NCBI GenBank assembly: GCA_016789905.1
Contig: JAEUQC010000138.1
Coordinates: forward strand, 51,867 to 115,866
Length of the DNA: 64,000 bases
From: Bryobacterales bacterium
Lineage (GTDB): Bacteria > Acidobacteriota > Terriglobia > Bryobacterales > Bryobacteraceae
Direction: 5' to 3'
The notes beneath the pieces are model-generated. The model had not been told where the DNA came from. It ran no database searches and saw only the letters and a list, made by a program, of their open reading frames with translations. Shown piece after piece: positions 43,510-52,103 of this stretch; position 1 is the first letter of the stretch; each line of letters opens with the position of its first letter. Made by a program: the position numbers and the translations under genes.

Positions 43510-45903
43510 GTGTTGAACCGATTGACTATTGCTCTCATCGCGCTCCCGGCCTCCATCTACGCTGGGGTGCCCGATCAGGCCCGGCTCCTCCTTGAGAAAA
43601 ATTGCCTCGGTTGCCACGCCGCCTCCGTGGCCCTTTCCGGTCTCCGGTTGGACACCCGCGCCCATGCCCTGCAAGGCGGTGCGCGTGGCCCGGCCCTCGT
43701 CGCGGGCCAATCCTCCGCCAGTCTCCTCATCAAAGCCGTCACCCACGCCGACCCCAAGCTTGCCATGCCGCCGGGCCGCAAACTCTCCGATTCCGACATC
43801 GCTCTCCTGCGTTCCTGGATCGATTCCGGCGCCGCTTGGCCCAGTTCCGCCGCCGCCCCATCCGCCGCCGCCAAGTGGTGGTCCTTCCAGAAGCCTGCGT
43901 CAATTCTGAGCGTTACCATCGATGACGCCATCGCCGCGAAACTCCGCGACTTGAACCTCCCGCCTGCCCCCCAGGCGGATCGCCGTACCCTCATTCGCCG
44001 CGCCACTTTCGATCTAACCGGGCTGGCGCCCTCCCAATCCGAAATCGATGCCTTTGCCGCCGATCCCAATCCCGGCGCCTATTCCGCGCTCATCGACCGC
44101 CTCCTCGCCTCCCCCCGCTACGGCGAAAAATGGGGCAAGCACTGGTTGGACCTCGTTCGCTATGGCGACACCTCCGGCTTTGAACAGGACCCCTACAACC
44201 TCTACGCATGGCGCTATCGCGATTACGTCATCAAGAGTTTCAACGACGACAAACCCTACGACCGCTTTATCAGGGAACAGATTGCCGGTGACGAACTCTT
44301 CGAGGATCCCGAAGCCCAGCAAGGCACAGGCTACTACTGCGTCGGTCCCAATCGCGACATGCTCTATAAAGTCGAGGACATCAATCGCGTCGAGTCACTC
44401 ACCGATTTTGTCGACACCACTTCTTCGGTTTTCCTTGGCCTCAGCGTCGGCTGCGCCCGTTGCCACGACCACAAATATGACCCCATCTCGCAGCGGGATT
44501 ATTACCGCTTGCAGGCTATCTTCGCCCCGTTCCAAAAGAACCGCGTTTTTCTCCACTACAACAACGCCCGCGGTTACGACCTGAGTGAGAACACCCGCAC
44601 CTTCAAGCTCTACGACATCGGCGCGGAAATCATGGCCGTCAAGTCGCCGTATCAGGATCGCCTCCGGCAACAGAAACTCGCGCTGCTATCCCCAGAGATT
44701 CAGGCGGCCTTCCAGGCCGGCGAAGATGAGCGAACTCCCCAGCAAAAGGCGTTTTTCGAAGCCTACGTGAAGCAAGTCACTCCACGCGAAGAGGAGGTCG
44801 CGGCTCTGCTCACGCCCGCCGATCAGGACCGCCTGCGGCGCGCTGAAAAGAAGCTGGTCTCGCTTTATACAACCTACGCCCCGGGCCCCTTTTCCCCAGG
44901 CATCACCGACGTTGGCCGTGAATCGCCCAAAACACTGCTGCCCGCCAAAGGCGCGCCTGTGGAAGTAGGCCCAGGTCTGCTCTCCGCGCTCGGCGGCCAG
45001 GACATCCCGGAGCCTCCTTTAACCTCGCCCACCACACAACGTCGCCGCGCTCTTGCCGAATGGCTCGCCTCACCAGAAAATCCTCTCGTCGCACGCGTCC
45101 TCGTCAATCGTGTTTGGCAATACCATTTTGGCCGTGGCCTCGTCGCCACACCTTCCGACTTCGGAACCCGCGGCGCCGCGCCATCCCATCCGGAGTTGCT
45201 CGACTCTCTCGCCAACCGTTTCATCGCCAACGGCTGGTCGTTCAAAAAACTCCATCGCGAAATTATGCTTTCCGCCTCATATCGCCGCTCCAGCAGGCCC
45301 CCGCTAGGCGCTGTCGAAAAGGACCCCGAGAATCAATTCCTCTCCCATTTCCGCCGCCGCCGGCTCGACGCCGAAGAGATTCGTGACGCCGTTCTCCAAT
45401 CCGCCGGTACGCTCAACTTGAAAATGGGCGGACGCCCCGTTGTCCCCCAACTGCAGCCCGAAGAACTCTACGGCATGAGCCAACCGGTGAACAATGCCTG
45501 GGTCGTCACCGCCGCCCGCGAAGAACACGACCGCCGTTCCATCTACATGATCTCCCGCCGCAATTTCCGTATGCCGCTGCTCGAAGCCTTCGATCGGCCG
45601 GAGGGCGTGCTCAGTTGTTCCCGCCGCGAATCCTCCACCACGGCCCCCCAATCGTTGACTCTCCTCAACGGCGAATTCACCCTCCGCCAGGCACAGGCCC
45701 TGGCCGCCAAGGCCCAGTCCGCGGCGGACCCTATCGCGGAAATGTTTGCACGCGTCTACGCCCGTCCCCCTTCGGCGGAGGAGCGCCAGACCTCTGCCGC
45801 ATTCCTGACAAAACAATCTTCGCTTGCCGGCAGCCAGGGCGGAGCGCTCACAGAACTCGCTCGCGGTCTGCTCAATACCAACGAATTCCTCCACGTCGAT
45901 TAA
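43510..45903 (+). CDS. Secreted PSCyt1-DUF1549-DUF1553 protein
   Basis: The 797-residue protein starts at GTG with a signal peptide (LNRLTIALIALPASIYAG). A haem-like C32-L-G-C35-H36 sits in the cytochrome-like domain, DUF1549 contains FLGLSVGCARCHDHKYDPIS, and DUF1553 contains NPLVARVLVNRVWQYHFGRG and SDFGTRGAAPSHPELLDSLA. It lacks the discoidin or LamG inserts of the two paralogues at 24866 and 28911, so it is the minimal form. Its third-codon positions are C-rich whereas those paralogues are G-rich. The DUF1501 partner starts eight bases after the stop. Confidence 0.88.
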   Translation: MLNRLTIALIALPASIYAGVPDQARLLLEKNCLGCHAASVALSGLRLDTRAHALQGGARGPALVAGQSSASLLIKAVTHADPKLAMPPGRKLSDSDIALLRSWIDSGAAWPSSAAAPSAAAKWWSFQKPASILSVTIDDAIAAKLRDLNLPPAPQADRRTLIRRATFDLTGLAPSQSEIDAFAADPNPGAYSALIDRLLASPRYGEKWGKHWLDLVRYGDTSGFEQDPYNLYAWRYRDYVIKSFNDDKPYDRFIREQIAGDELFEDPEAQQGTGYYCVGPNRDMLYKVEDINRVESLTDFVDTTSSVFLGLSVGCARCHDHKYDPISQRDYYRLQAIFAPFQKNRVFLHYNNARGYDLSENTRTFKLYDIGAEIMAVKSPYQDRLRQQKLALLSPEIQAAFQAGEDERTPQQKAFFEAYVKQVTPREEEVAALLTPADQDRLRRAEKKLVSLYTTYAPGPFSPGITDVGRESPKTLLPAKGAPVEVGPGLLSALGGQDIPEPPLTSPTTQRRRALAEWLASPENPLVARVLVNRVWQYHFGRGLVATPSDFGTRGAAPSHPELLDSLANRFIANGWSFKKLHREIMLSASYRRSSRPPLGAVEKDPENQFLSHFRRRRLDAEEIRDAVLQSAGTLNLKMGGRPVVPQLQPEELYGMSQPVNNAWVVTAAREEHDRRSIYMISRRNFRMPLLEAFDRPEGVLSCSRRESSTTAPQSLTLLNGEFTLRQAQALAAKAQSAADPIAEMFARVYARPPSAEERQTSAAFLTKQSSLAGSQGGALTELARGLLNTNEFLHVD

Positions 45904-45911
45904 GGCACCCC

Positions 45912-47321
45912 ATGCACTCACGCCGAGAACTACTCACCCGCGCCGGCAAAGGTTTTGGCGCGCTCGCCCTTGCCGCCATGATGGAAAACCGCGCCGCCGC
46001 CGGCCCCACTACCGCCCGGCCGCCCCACTTCCCGCCCAGGGCCAAAAACGTGATCTTCCTGTTCATGCACGGCGGCGTCAGCCATGTCGACACCTTCGAC
46101 CCCAAACCCTCCCTGCGTAAATACGACGGCCAACCCCTCCCCGGTTCCTTCGGCGAGGGCCTCATCACCAGCCGTATCGATTTCCGCAAAGCGCTCATGC
46201 GTGGCTCTCCCTGGGAGTTCCACAGGTGCGGAAAATCGGGCCTGGAGATCTCGTCTCTCTATCCGCATCTCTCTGAACATGCCGACGATCTGGCCGTTAT
46301 CCGCTCCTGCCACGGCGACGCCTTTGATCACGCTCCCGCCATCTATCTCCGCACCAGTGGTTCCCAGTTCCCCGGCCGGCCGTCGCTCGGCGCCTGGTCC
46401 ATCTATGGCCTCGGCAGCGAAAATCAGAACCTCCCCGCCTTCGTCGTCATGAGCGACGGCGCTATGAAATCCGGCGCCGGCGCCTACGGCTCCGGATACC
46501 TCCCGGCCGTCTATCAAGGCACCGTCTTCCGCAGCGGGCAGAATCCCGTTCTGCATCTCAATTCGCCCAGCGGCGTCAGCCCGGAGTCCCAACGCGAAAC
46601 ACTCGATCTTATCTCCCGCATGAACCGCCGCCACTTCGCCGAACGCGAAGAGGACACCGCGCTCGACGCCCGGATCGCCTCCTATGAACTGGCCTTCCGT
46701 ATGCAATCGGAAGCGCCCGACGCTGTTGACATCACCAAAGAGTCCGAGGCTACCCGTAAACTCTACGGCATCGGCGAACCCGCCACCAGCGACTTCGGAC
46801 GCAAATGCCTGCTCGCCCGCCGCCTGGTCCAGCGCGGTGTCCGCTTCGTCCAACTTTACTGCGGAACCAATCTCGGCGACGATTGGGACGACGCCCACAA
46901 CGACCTGCTCGGCTCTCACACCAAAATGTGCAGGAAGTCCGATCAGCCCATCGCCGCCTTGCTGAAGGACCTCAAGGCCCACGGTCTGCTCGATTCCACT
47001 CTCGTCGTCTGGTCCAGCGAATTCGGCCGCACCCCGCTCGCCGAAGGCAAGAATGGCCGCGATCACCACCCTTACGGTTTCTCCACCTGGATGGCCGGCG
47101 CGGGCATCCAGGGCGGCCGCGCCCTCGGCGCCACCGATGAATTCGGCCTCCGCGCCGTTGACCAGCGCAAAGACGTTCACGATATGAACGCCACCATTCT
47201 CCGCCTCTTGGGCATGGATCACCTCAGGCTCACCTACCGCTATCAGAGCCGCGATCAGCGCCTTACCGACGTCCACGGTGAAGGCGAGTTTACCCAATGG
47301 TTGCTCACCAACAAATCGTAG
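45912..47321 (+). CDS. Tat-exported DUF1501 protein
   Basis: The ATG at 45912 gives 469 residues; upstream in-frame sequence is a shadow of the DUF1549 gene. The N terminus (HSRRELLTRAGKGFGALALAAMMENRAAA) is a twin-arginine-type signal. The DUF1501 core shows NVIFLFMHGGVSHVDTFDPKPSL, VRFVQLYCGTNLGDDWDDAHNDL, WSSEFGRTPLAEGKNGRDHHPYGFSTWMAGAGIQGG and LGMDHLRLTYRYQSRDQRLTDVHGEGEF. It is the third DUF1549/DUF1501 pair in the window and presumably acts in the periplasm with its partner. Confidence 0.88.
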   Translation: MHSRRELLTRAGKGFGALALAAMMENRAAAGPTTARPPHFPPRAKNVIFLFMHGGVSHVDTFDPKPSLRKYDGQPLPGSFGEGLITSRIDFRKALMRGSPWEFHRCGKSGLEISSLYPHLSEHADDLAVIRSCHGDAFDHAPAIYLRTSGSQFPGRPSLGAWSIYGLGSENQNLPAFVVMSDGAMKSGAGAYGSGYLPAVYQGTVFRSGQNPVLHLNSPSGVSPESQRETLDLISRMNRRHFAEREEDTALDARIASYELAFRMQSEAPDAVDITKESEATRKLYGIGEPATSDFGRKCLLARRLVQRGVRFVQLYCGTNLGDDWDDAHNDLLGSHTKMCRKSDQPIAALLKDLKAHGLLDSTLVVWSSEFGRTPLAEGKNGRDHHPYGFSTWMAGAGIQGGRALGATDEFGLRAVDQRKDVHDMNATILRLLGMDHLRLTYRYQSRDQRLTDVHGEGEFTQWLLTNKS

Positions 47322-47348
47322 TTGCTATCCTAGTGGTTTCCTCCGCCG

Positions 47349-48437
47349 ATGGTGGTCACCACGCAGATCAAGCAGTTTGAATCCCTGGAACTCGAAAGCG
47401 GTGCCGTACTTTCGCCGGTCGATGTCGCCTACGAAACCTACGGCACATTGAACGCCAGCAAGTCGAACGCCATTCTCATTGTTCATGCCTTTTCTGGCGA
47501 CGCCCACGCCGCCGGTGTCGACGCCGAAGGCCACACCGGCTGGTGGGACAACCAGATCGGCCCCGGCAAAGGGTTCGATACAAACAAATACTTCGTCATT
47601 TGTTCCAACGTTCTCGGCGGTTGCAAAGGCTCCACCGGCCCGTCTTCCATCAATCCCGCCACCGGCCAGCGCTTCGCCATGACCTTTCCCGTCATCACCA
47701 TCGGCGACATGGTCACACTCCAGAAAAAGCTCATCGATTCGCTCGGCATCAAGCGTCTGCTCAGCGTCGCCGGCGGCTCCATGGGCGGCATGCAGGTGCT
47801 CGAATGGGCCGTCCGTTTTCCGGAGTCCGTCGCCAGCGCCATCCCCATCGCGTCTACTGCTCGCCACAGCGCCCAGCAAATCGCCTTCAATGAAGTGGCT
47901 CGCCAGGCCATCATGGCCGACCCCGATTGGGCCAATGGCGACTACTACGATAAAAAGCCCCCCGGCCGCGGCCTTGCCGTCGCCCGCATGGTTGGTCACA
48001 TCACTTACATGAGCGACGAATCCATGCGCCAGAAGTTTGGCCGCCGCCTGCGCGAAGAGAACGGAATCTTCGAAGTCGAAAGCTATCTCCGCTATCGCGG
48101 CAATCAGTTTGTCGATCGCTTCGACGCCAATTCCTACCTTTACATCACTAAGGCCATGGATATGTTCGACCTGGCCAACGGCGCCCAGTCGCTCGTCCCT
48201 GTGCTCGCCAAAAGCCGCACCCGCTACCTCATCATCAGCTTCACTTCCGATTGGCTTTACCCCTCCTATCAGTCGCTTGAAATCGTCAGCGCCCTGCGCC
48301 GCCGCAACCAGGATGTCGCCTATATTGAGCTCACTTCTAACTACGGTCACGACGCCTTTCTCGTCGAAGTCGACGAACAGACCGAGTTGATCCGGGGCTT
48401 CCTGGCGCGCACGCAGAAGGAGGCCGGCAAGAAATGA
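47349..48437 (+). CDS. metX: Homoserine O-acetyltransferase (or O-succinyltransferase)
   Basis: This 362-residue alpha/beta-hydrolase transfers an acyl group to homoserine at the start of methionine synthesis. The nucleophile S144 is in AGGSMGGMQ. D is in FTSDWLYP and H in YGHDAFLVE, completing the triad, and the family-specific LGGCKGSTGPSSINP is present. Acetyl versus succinyl specificity is not decided by sequence alone. The gene is followed by metW with an ATGA overlap, the usual MetX-MetW arrangement. No SAM riboswitch was recognised in the 27 bases upstream. Confidence 0.93.
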   Translation: MVVTTQIKQFESLELESGAVLSPVDVAYETYGTLNASKSNAILIVHAFSGDAHAAGVDAEGHTGWWDNQIGPGKGFDTNKYFVICSNVLGGCKGSTGPSSINPATGQRFAMTFPVITIGDMVTLQKKLIDSLGIKRLLSVAGGSMGGMQVLEWAVRFPESVASAIPIASTARHSAQQIAFNEVARQAIMADPDWANGDYYDKKPPGRGLAVARMVGHITYMSDESMRQKFGRRLREENGIFEVESYLRYRGNQFVDRFDANSYLYITKAMDMFDLANGAQSLVPVLAKSRTRYLIISFTSDWLYPSYQSLEIVSALRRRNQDVAYIELTSNYGHDAFLVEVDEQTELIRGFLARTQKEAGKK

Positions 48438-49054
48438 AAGGCGAACACGGCCCGCTTGTCCACGAACTCTTCGGCCGCGGCGACTATGGTCTCATCAGCG
48501 AAATCGTTGAACCCGGCTCCTGCGTGCTCGATCTTGGCTGCGGCGAAGGAGAACTGCTCGCCTGGCTCGCCGAACATAAAGACGTTGATGCCCGCGGTGT
48601 CGAGATCAGCCCCGTAAAGCTCCAGAAGGCCATCGCCAAAGGCGTGTCCGCCTATCAGGGCGACATTGAAACCTGCCTTGCCGATTATCCCGACAAGGCC
48701 TTTGATTACGTCCTGCTCAGCCAGACGCTCCAGGAAATCCGTTACCCGCTCCAGGTCATGACCGATATCCTTCGCGTCAGCCGCCGCGCCATCGTCGCCT
48801 TTCCCAACTTCGGCCACTACTCCGTTCGCCTCGCCCATCTCTTCAACGGACGCGCCCCCAAAACCAAGCTTTTCCCCTACGATTGGTACGATTCTCCGAA
48901 CATCCACTTCCTCACTGTCGACGATTTCGAAATCCTCGCCGCCCGCCAGAACTGGCAAGTGGAACGCCGCTACTTCCTCAGCGGCACCCGCGAAGTGAAG
49001 TCGTTGCCAAATCTGATGGCCGAAGTCGCCGTGTTCGTTGTCAGCAAGCGCTGA
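48434..49054 (+). CDS. metW: MetW, methionine biosynthesis methyltransferase-fold protein
   Basis: The 206-residue protein has a class I SAM-dependent methyltransferase fold with VLDLGCGEGELLAWL, ARGVEIS, KAIAKGVSAYQGDIE, FDYVLLSQTLQEIRYP, AIVAFPNFGHY and the C-terminal KTKLFPYDWYDSPNIHFLTVDDFE region specific to MetW. MetW works with MetX in homoserine acylation in several bacteria. The ATG overlaps the metX stop, so the pair is translationally coupled. Confidence 0.92.
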   Translation: MKGEHGPLVHELFGRGDYGLISEIVEPGSCVLDLGCGEGELLAWLAEHKDVDARGVEISPVKLQKAIAKGVSAYQGDIETCLADYPDKAFDYVLLSQTLQEIRYPLQVMTDILRVSRRAIVAFPNFGHYSVRLAHLFNGRAPKTKLFPYDWYDSPNIHFLTVDDFEILAARQNWQVERRYFLSGTREVKSLPNLMAEVAVFVVSKR

Positions 49055-49074
49055 TTCGCGATACCGTAGGCGAA

Positions 49075-50523
49075 ATGACCCGCCGCCAATTCCTGGCCAC
49101 CTCCGCGCTCGCCGCCGCCCCCGCCGCCAAACCGAACGTCCTCTTCATTTCCGTCGATGACATGAACGACTGGATCGGTTGCCTTGGCGGATACAACGGC
49201 GTCAGGACGCCCAACATTGACTCCCTCGCCAAACGCGGCGTTCTTTTCGCCAATGCCCACTGCGCCTCTCCGCTCTGCAATCCTTCCCGCACCGCCCTCC
49301 TCACCGGTCTGCGCCCATCCACCACGGGCATGTACAACAACGACCAGTTCTGGCGTCCCAATCTGCCCGATGCCGTCACCATCCCCATGCACTTCAAAGC
49401 CAATGGGTATCACGTCGCCGGCGCCGGCAAGGTCTTCCATCACACCTCCGGCAACAACCCGCCCGATCAATGGGACGAATTCCAACTCCAGGTCTTTGAC
49501 GATCCCTGGTACCGGCGCGCCGATTGGTATCCCTGGAACAAACGCGTCCCCGCCCCCAAGGGCCACCCTTTCAATGGCCTGAACAACTTCCAGGGTGAGT
49601 TCGACTGGGGCGTCATCCCAGCCGAAGAGCGCGAATACGGAGACCAGAAGGCAATCGACTTCGGCCTCAGTTTCCTCGCCAAACCCCAGCAAAAGCCCTT
49701 CTTTTTGGCCGTCGGCCTCTGGCATCCGCACATTCCCATGTTCGCGCCCCAGAAGTACTTCGACATGTATCCGCCGGAGAAAGTGAAGATTCCCTATACG
49801 CCCGCCGGCGATCTCGACGACGTTCCGGAAATCGGCCAGAACTTCGCCGCCGCCCGCCGCAATGAGCACGACCGCATCGTCCGGGAAGGGAAGTGGCGCG
49901 ACGCCGTCCGCGCCTATCTCGCCGCCATCACCTTTGCCGACGCCATGATCGGCCGCCTCCTCGACGGCCTCAACAATAGCGCCCACGCCCGCAACACCAT
50001 CGTCGTTTTCTGGTCCGATAACGGCTGGCACCTGGGCGAAAAGGATCACTGGCACAAGTCAACGCTCTGGCAGCGCTCTACCCACGTGCCGCTCATCATC
50101 GCCGGCCCAGGCACCCGGCAACAAGGCCAGCCGCGCAAACAAGCCGTCAGCCTTCTCGATCTCTATCCCACCCTTGTCGATCTTTGTGGCCTCCCCAAGC
50201 GCCCGCAACTCGAAGGCCTCAGCCTGAAACCGCTGCTCGAAAACGCCGCCGCCAAGCGTCCGCCCGCCGTCATCGATTTCATGCGCGGCAACCACGCCGT
50301 CCGCACGGACCGTTGGCGTTACATCAAATACAATGACGGCACCGAAGAACTCTACGACGAATCTGTTGACCGTGAAGACTGGACCAATCTCGCCGCGGAC
50401 CCGAAATACGCGGCACTGAAGAAGGAACTTGCCCGTTGGATTCCAACCTCGGCGGCCCCTTCCAAGCCCGAACGCACCGCCTTCGATTTCGATTTCGATA
50501 CGTACACGTACAAACGAAAATAG
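49075..50523 (+). CDS. Secreted type I sulfatase (iduronate-2-sulfatase-like)
   Basis: The ATG at 49075 gives 482 residues; the open frame further upstream is a shadow of metW. A short twin-arginine-like N terminus (TRRQFLATSALAAAPAA) precedes NVLFISVDDMNDWIGCLGG with the metal-binding Asp pair, then the formylglycine motif C68-N-P-S-R72 in LCNPSRTALLTGLRPS. VFWSDNGWHLGEKDHWHKSTLW supplies further metal ligands. Maturation needs a formylglycine-generating enzyme, not in this window. Substrates are likely sulfated glycans, fitting the DUF1549/DUF1501 neighbours. The C terminus ends in FDFDFDTYTYKRK. A decayed copy of the last ~350 bases follows directly. Confidence 0.92.
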   Translation: MTRRQFLATSALAAAPAAKPNVLFISVDDMNDWIGCLGGYNGVRTPNIDSLAKRGVLFANAHCASPLCNPSRTALLTGLRPSTTGMYNNDQFWRPNLPDAVTIPMHFKANGYHVAGAGKVFHHTSGNNPPDQWDEFQLQVFDDPWYRRADWYPWNKRVPAPKGHPFNGLNNFQGEFDWGVIPAEEREYGDQKAIDFGLSFLAKPQQKPFFLAVGLWHPHIPMFAPQKYFDMYPPEKVKIPYTPAGDLDDVPEIGQNFAAARRNEHDRIVREGKWRDAVRAYLAAITFADAMIGRLLDGLNNSAHARNTIVVFWSDNGWHLGEKDHWHKSTLWQRSTHVPLIIAGPGTRQQGQPRKQAVSLLDLYPTLVDLCGLPKRPQLEGLSLKPLLENAAAKRPPAVIDFMRGNHAVRTDRWRYIKYNDGTEELYDESVDREDWTNLAADPKYAALKKELARWIPTSAAPSKPERTAFDFDFDTYTYKRK

Positions 50524-50532
50524 CCGCCATAG

Positions 50533-50827
50533 CCCTCGTCGATCTCTGCGGCCTCCCCAAACGCAAAGACCTCGAAGGCCTCCGTCTGAACCCGTTGCTC
50601 GAAATCGCTGTCCGCACCCTCCCTTGGCGTTACATCTAATGCAACGACGGCACCGAAGAACTCTACGGCGATTCCGGCGACCGTGAAGACTGGACCAATC
50701 TCGCCGCCGGCCCGAAATACGCGACACTGAAGTAGGAACTAGCCCATTGGATTCCAACGTCGGCGGCCCCTTCAAAGCCCGGACGCACCGCCTTCGATTT
50801 CGATACGTACACGTACAAACGAAAATA
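50533..50827 (+). pseudogene. Decayed tandem copy of the sulfatase 3' end
   Basis: Bases 50533-50827 align with 50171-50523 of the sulfatase: CTCGTCGATCT.TG.GGCCTCCCCAA at the left edge and CGTACACGTACAAACGAAAATA at the right. About 60 bases are lost inside (the AAKRPPAVIDFMRGN part) and six at the FDFDFD stretch, and there are in-frame stops (for example TAA in place of the Lys after WRYI). No start or upstream part is present. This looks like a tandem partial duplication followed by decay, with the intact sulfatase upstream. Confidence 0.8.
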
Positions 50828-50843
50828 ACCAGCGGAGGCTTGA

Positions 50844-52094
50844 ATGGCCGAAATAGTCCTTGTCATCGGACTGCTCGTTTTCCTTGCTCATTTCTTCACG
50901 GCGCTCTTCCGCCGCACTCGCGTTCCAGATGTCTTGCTTCTTCTTCTCCTCGGCGTGCTCCTTGGCCCCGTCGCCGGCTGGGTGAAGCCATCCGATTTCG
51001 GACAAACAGGCGGCGTGGTCAGCATGTTCGCCCTCATCGTCATTCTCTTCGAAAGCGGCATCGACCTCCGCCCGCAAGTCATCCTGCGCACTTGGCGGCC
51101 CACCCTCGGCCTCACCCTCCTCACCTTCGCCGTCACCATCGGCTGCGCCTATCTCGCCGGTGTCCATCTCCTGGGCCTTACTCCCATGCTCGCCTGGATC
51201 CTCGGCGCCACCGTTGGCGGCACCTCCGCCGCGGTCGTCATCGCCCTCGTCAAAAGTCTTAAAATGGCCGATCCCGGCGGCACCGTCCTCATCATGGAGT
51301 CCGCCCTCGGAGATGTCCTCTGCATCGTCATCCTCCTCGGCCTCGTGGAGGCCGCCGCCCTGGGCTCTCTCCATGCCGGCAAAATGATCGGCTCCATCTT
51401 TGCCTCCCTCGTCTGTGCCGGCATCATTGGAATGATTGGCGGCTTCGTCTGGCTCGCCGTGCTAAACACCGTCCGCCAATTCCCCAATTCCACCTTCACC
51501 ACGCTCGCTTTTCTCTTCATCCTCTTCGGCGTCTCCGACATGCTCGGCTTCTCCGGCGCCATCGCCGCCCTCGCCTTCGGCGCCACCCTCACCAACCACC
51601 GCCAAATGGATTTCCTCCATCAGCGAAAACTTGAACTCGGCGCCATCCGCGAATCCGACGTCGACTTCTTCATGGAGATCCTCTTCCTCCTCAAGACCTT
51701 CTTCTTCATCTATATGGGCGTCTCCATCCGCTTCACCGACCTGCGTCTCATCGCCATCGCCGCCGTCTTCACCCTCGCCGTTTTCCTGCTCCGCATTCCC
51801 ATCGTTCGCATCGTCTTCCCGCGCGGGTCAGTCGATTGGAAGGACTCCGCCCTCATGACATTCATGGTGCCCAAAGGACTCGTCTCCGCTGTCCTCGCAT
51901 CCATCCCGGTGGAACGCGGTCTCCCCGGCGCCGAAGTCATCCGCGACTTCACCTACATGGTCGTCCTCCTCAGCGTCTGCCTCACCGCCGTGCTCATCCC
52001 GCTCTCCCACACGCCTCTTCTCGCGCCCTTTTACCGCCGTATCTTCGGCTCTCCCGTGACAACGGTCACCGAAGCCGAGCCCGCCTTGGAGTAG
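50844..52094 (+). CDS. Cation:proton antiporter (NhaP/Na+-H+ exchanger type)
   Basis: The 416-residue membrane protein has about twelve helices. Features of PF00999 exchangers include the early RVPDVLLLLLLGVLLGPVAGWV, FALIVILFESGIDL, the ALGDVLCIVILLGLVEAA ion-binding helix, TLAFLFILFGVSDMLGFSGAIAALAFGATLTNH and DSALMTFMVPKGLVSAVLASIPVERGL. It probably exchanges Na+ or K+ for protons. It starts 16 bases after the decayed sulfatase copy, with GGAGG about five bases before the ATG. It lacks the C-terminal regulatory TrkA-type domains found in many long antiporters. Confidence 0.88.
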   Translation: MAEIVLVIGLLVFLAHFFTALFRRTRVPDVLLLLLLGVLLGPVAGWVKPSDFGQTGGVVSMFALIVILFESGIDLRPQVILRTWRPTLGLTLLTFAVTIGCAYLAGVHLLGLTPMLAWILGATVGGTSAAVVIALVKSLKMADPGGTVLIMESALGDVLCIVILLGLVEAAALGSLHAGKMIGSIFASLVCAGIIGMIGGFVWLAVLNTVRQFPNSTFTTLAFLFILFGVSDMLGFSGAIAALAFGATLTNHRQMDFLHQRKLELGAIRESDVDFFMEILFLLKTFFFIYMGVSIRFTDLRLIAIAAVFTLAVFLLRIPIVRIVFPRGSVDWKDSALMTFMVPKGLVSAVLASIPVERGLPGAEVIRDFTYMVVLLSVCLTAVLIPLSHTPLLAPFYRRIFGSPVTTVTEAEPALE

Positions 52095-52103
52095 CATCGA
52101 AGT

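Noticed and set aside
45930..47297. 455-codon antisense frame opposite DUF1501
   Set aside because: No family signature and full overlap with an intact DUF1501 gene.
47322..47348. SAM riboswitch before metX
   Set aside because: Only 27 bases between genes and no SAM-riboswitch core.
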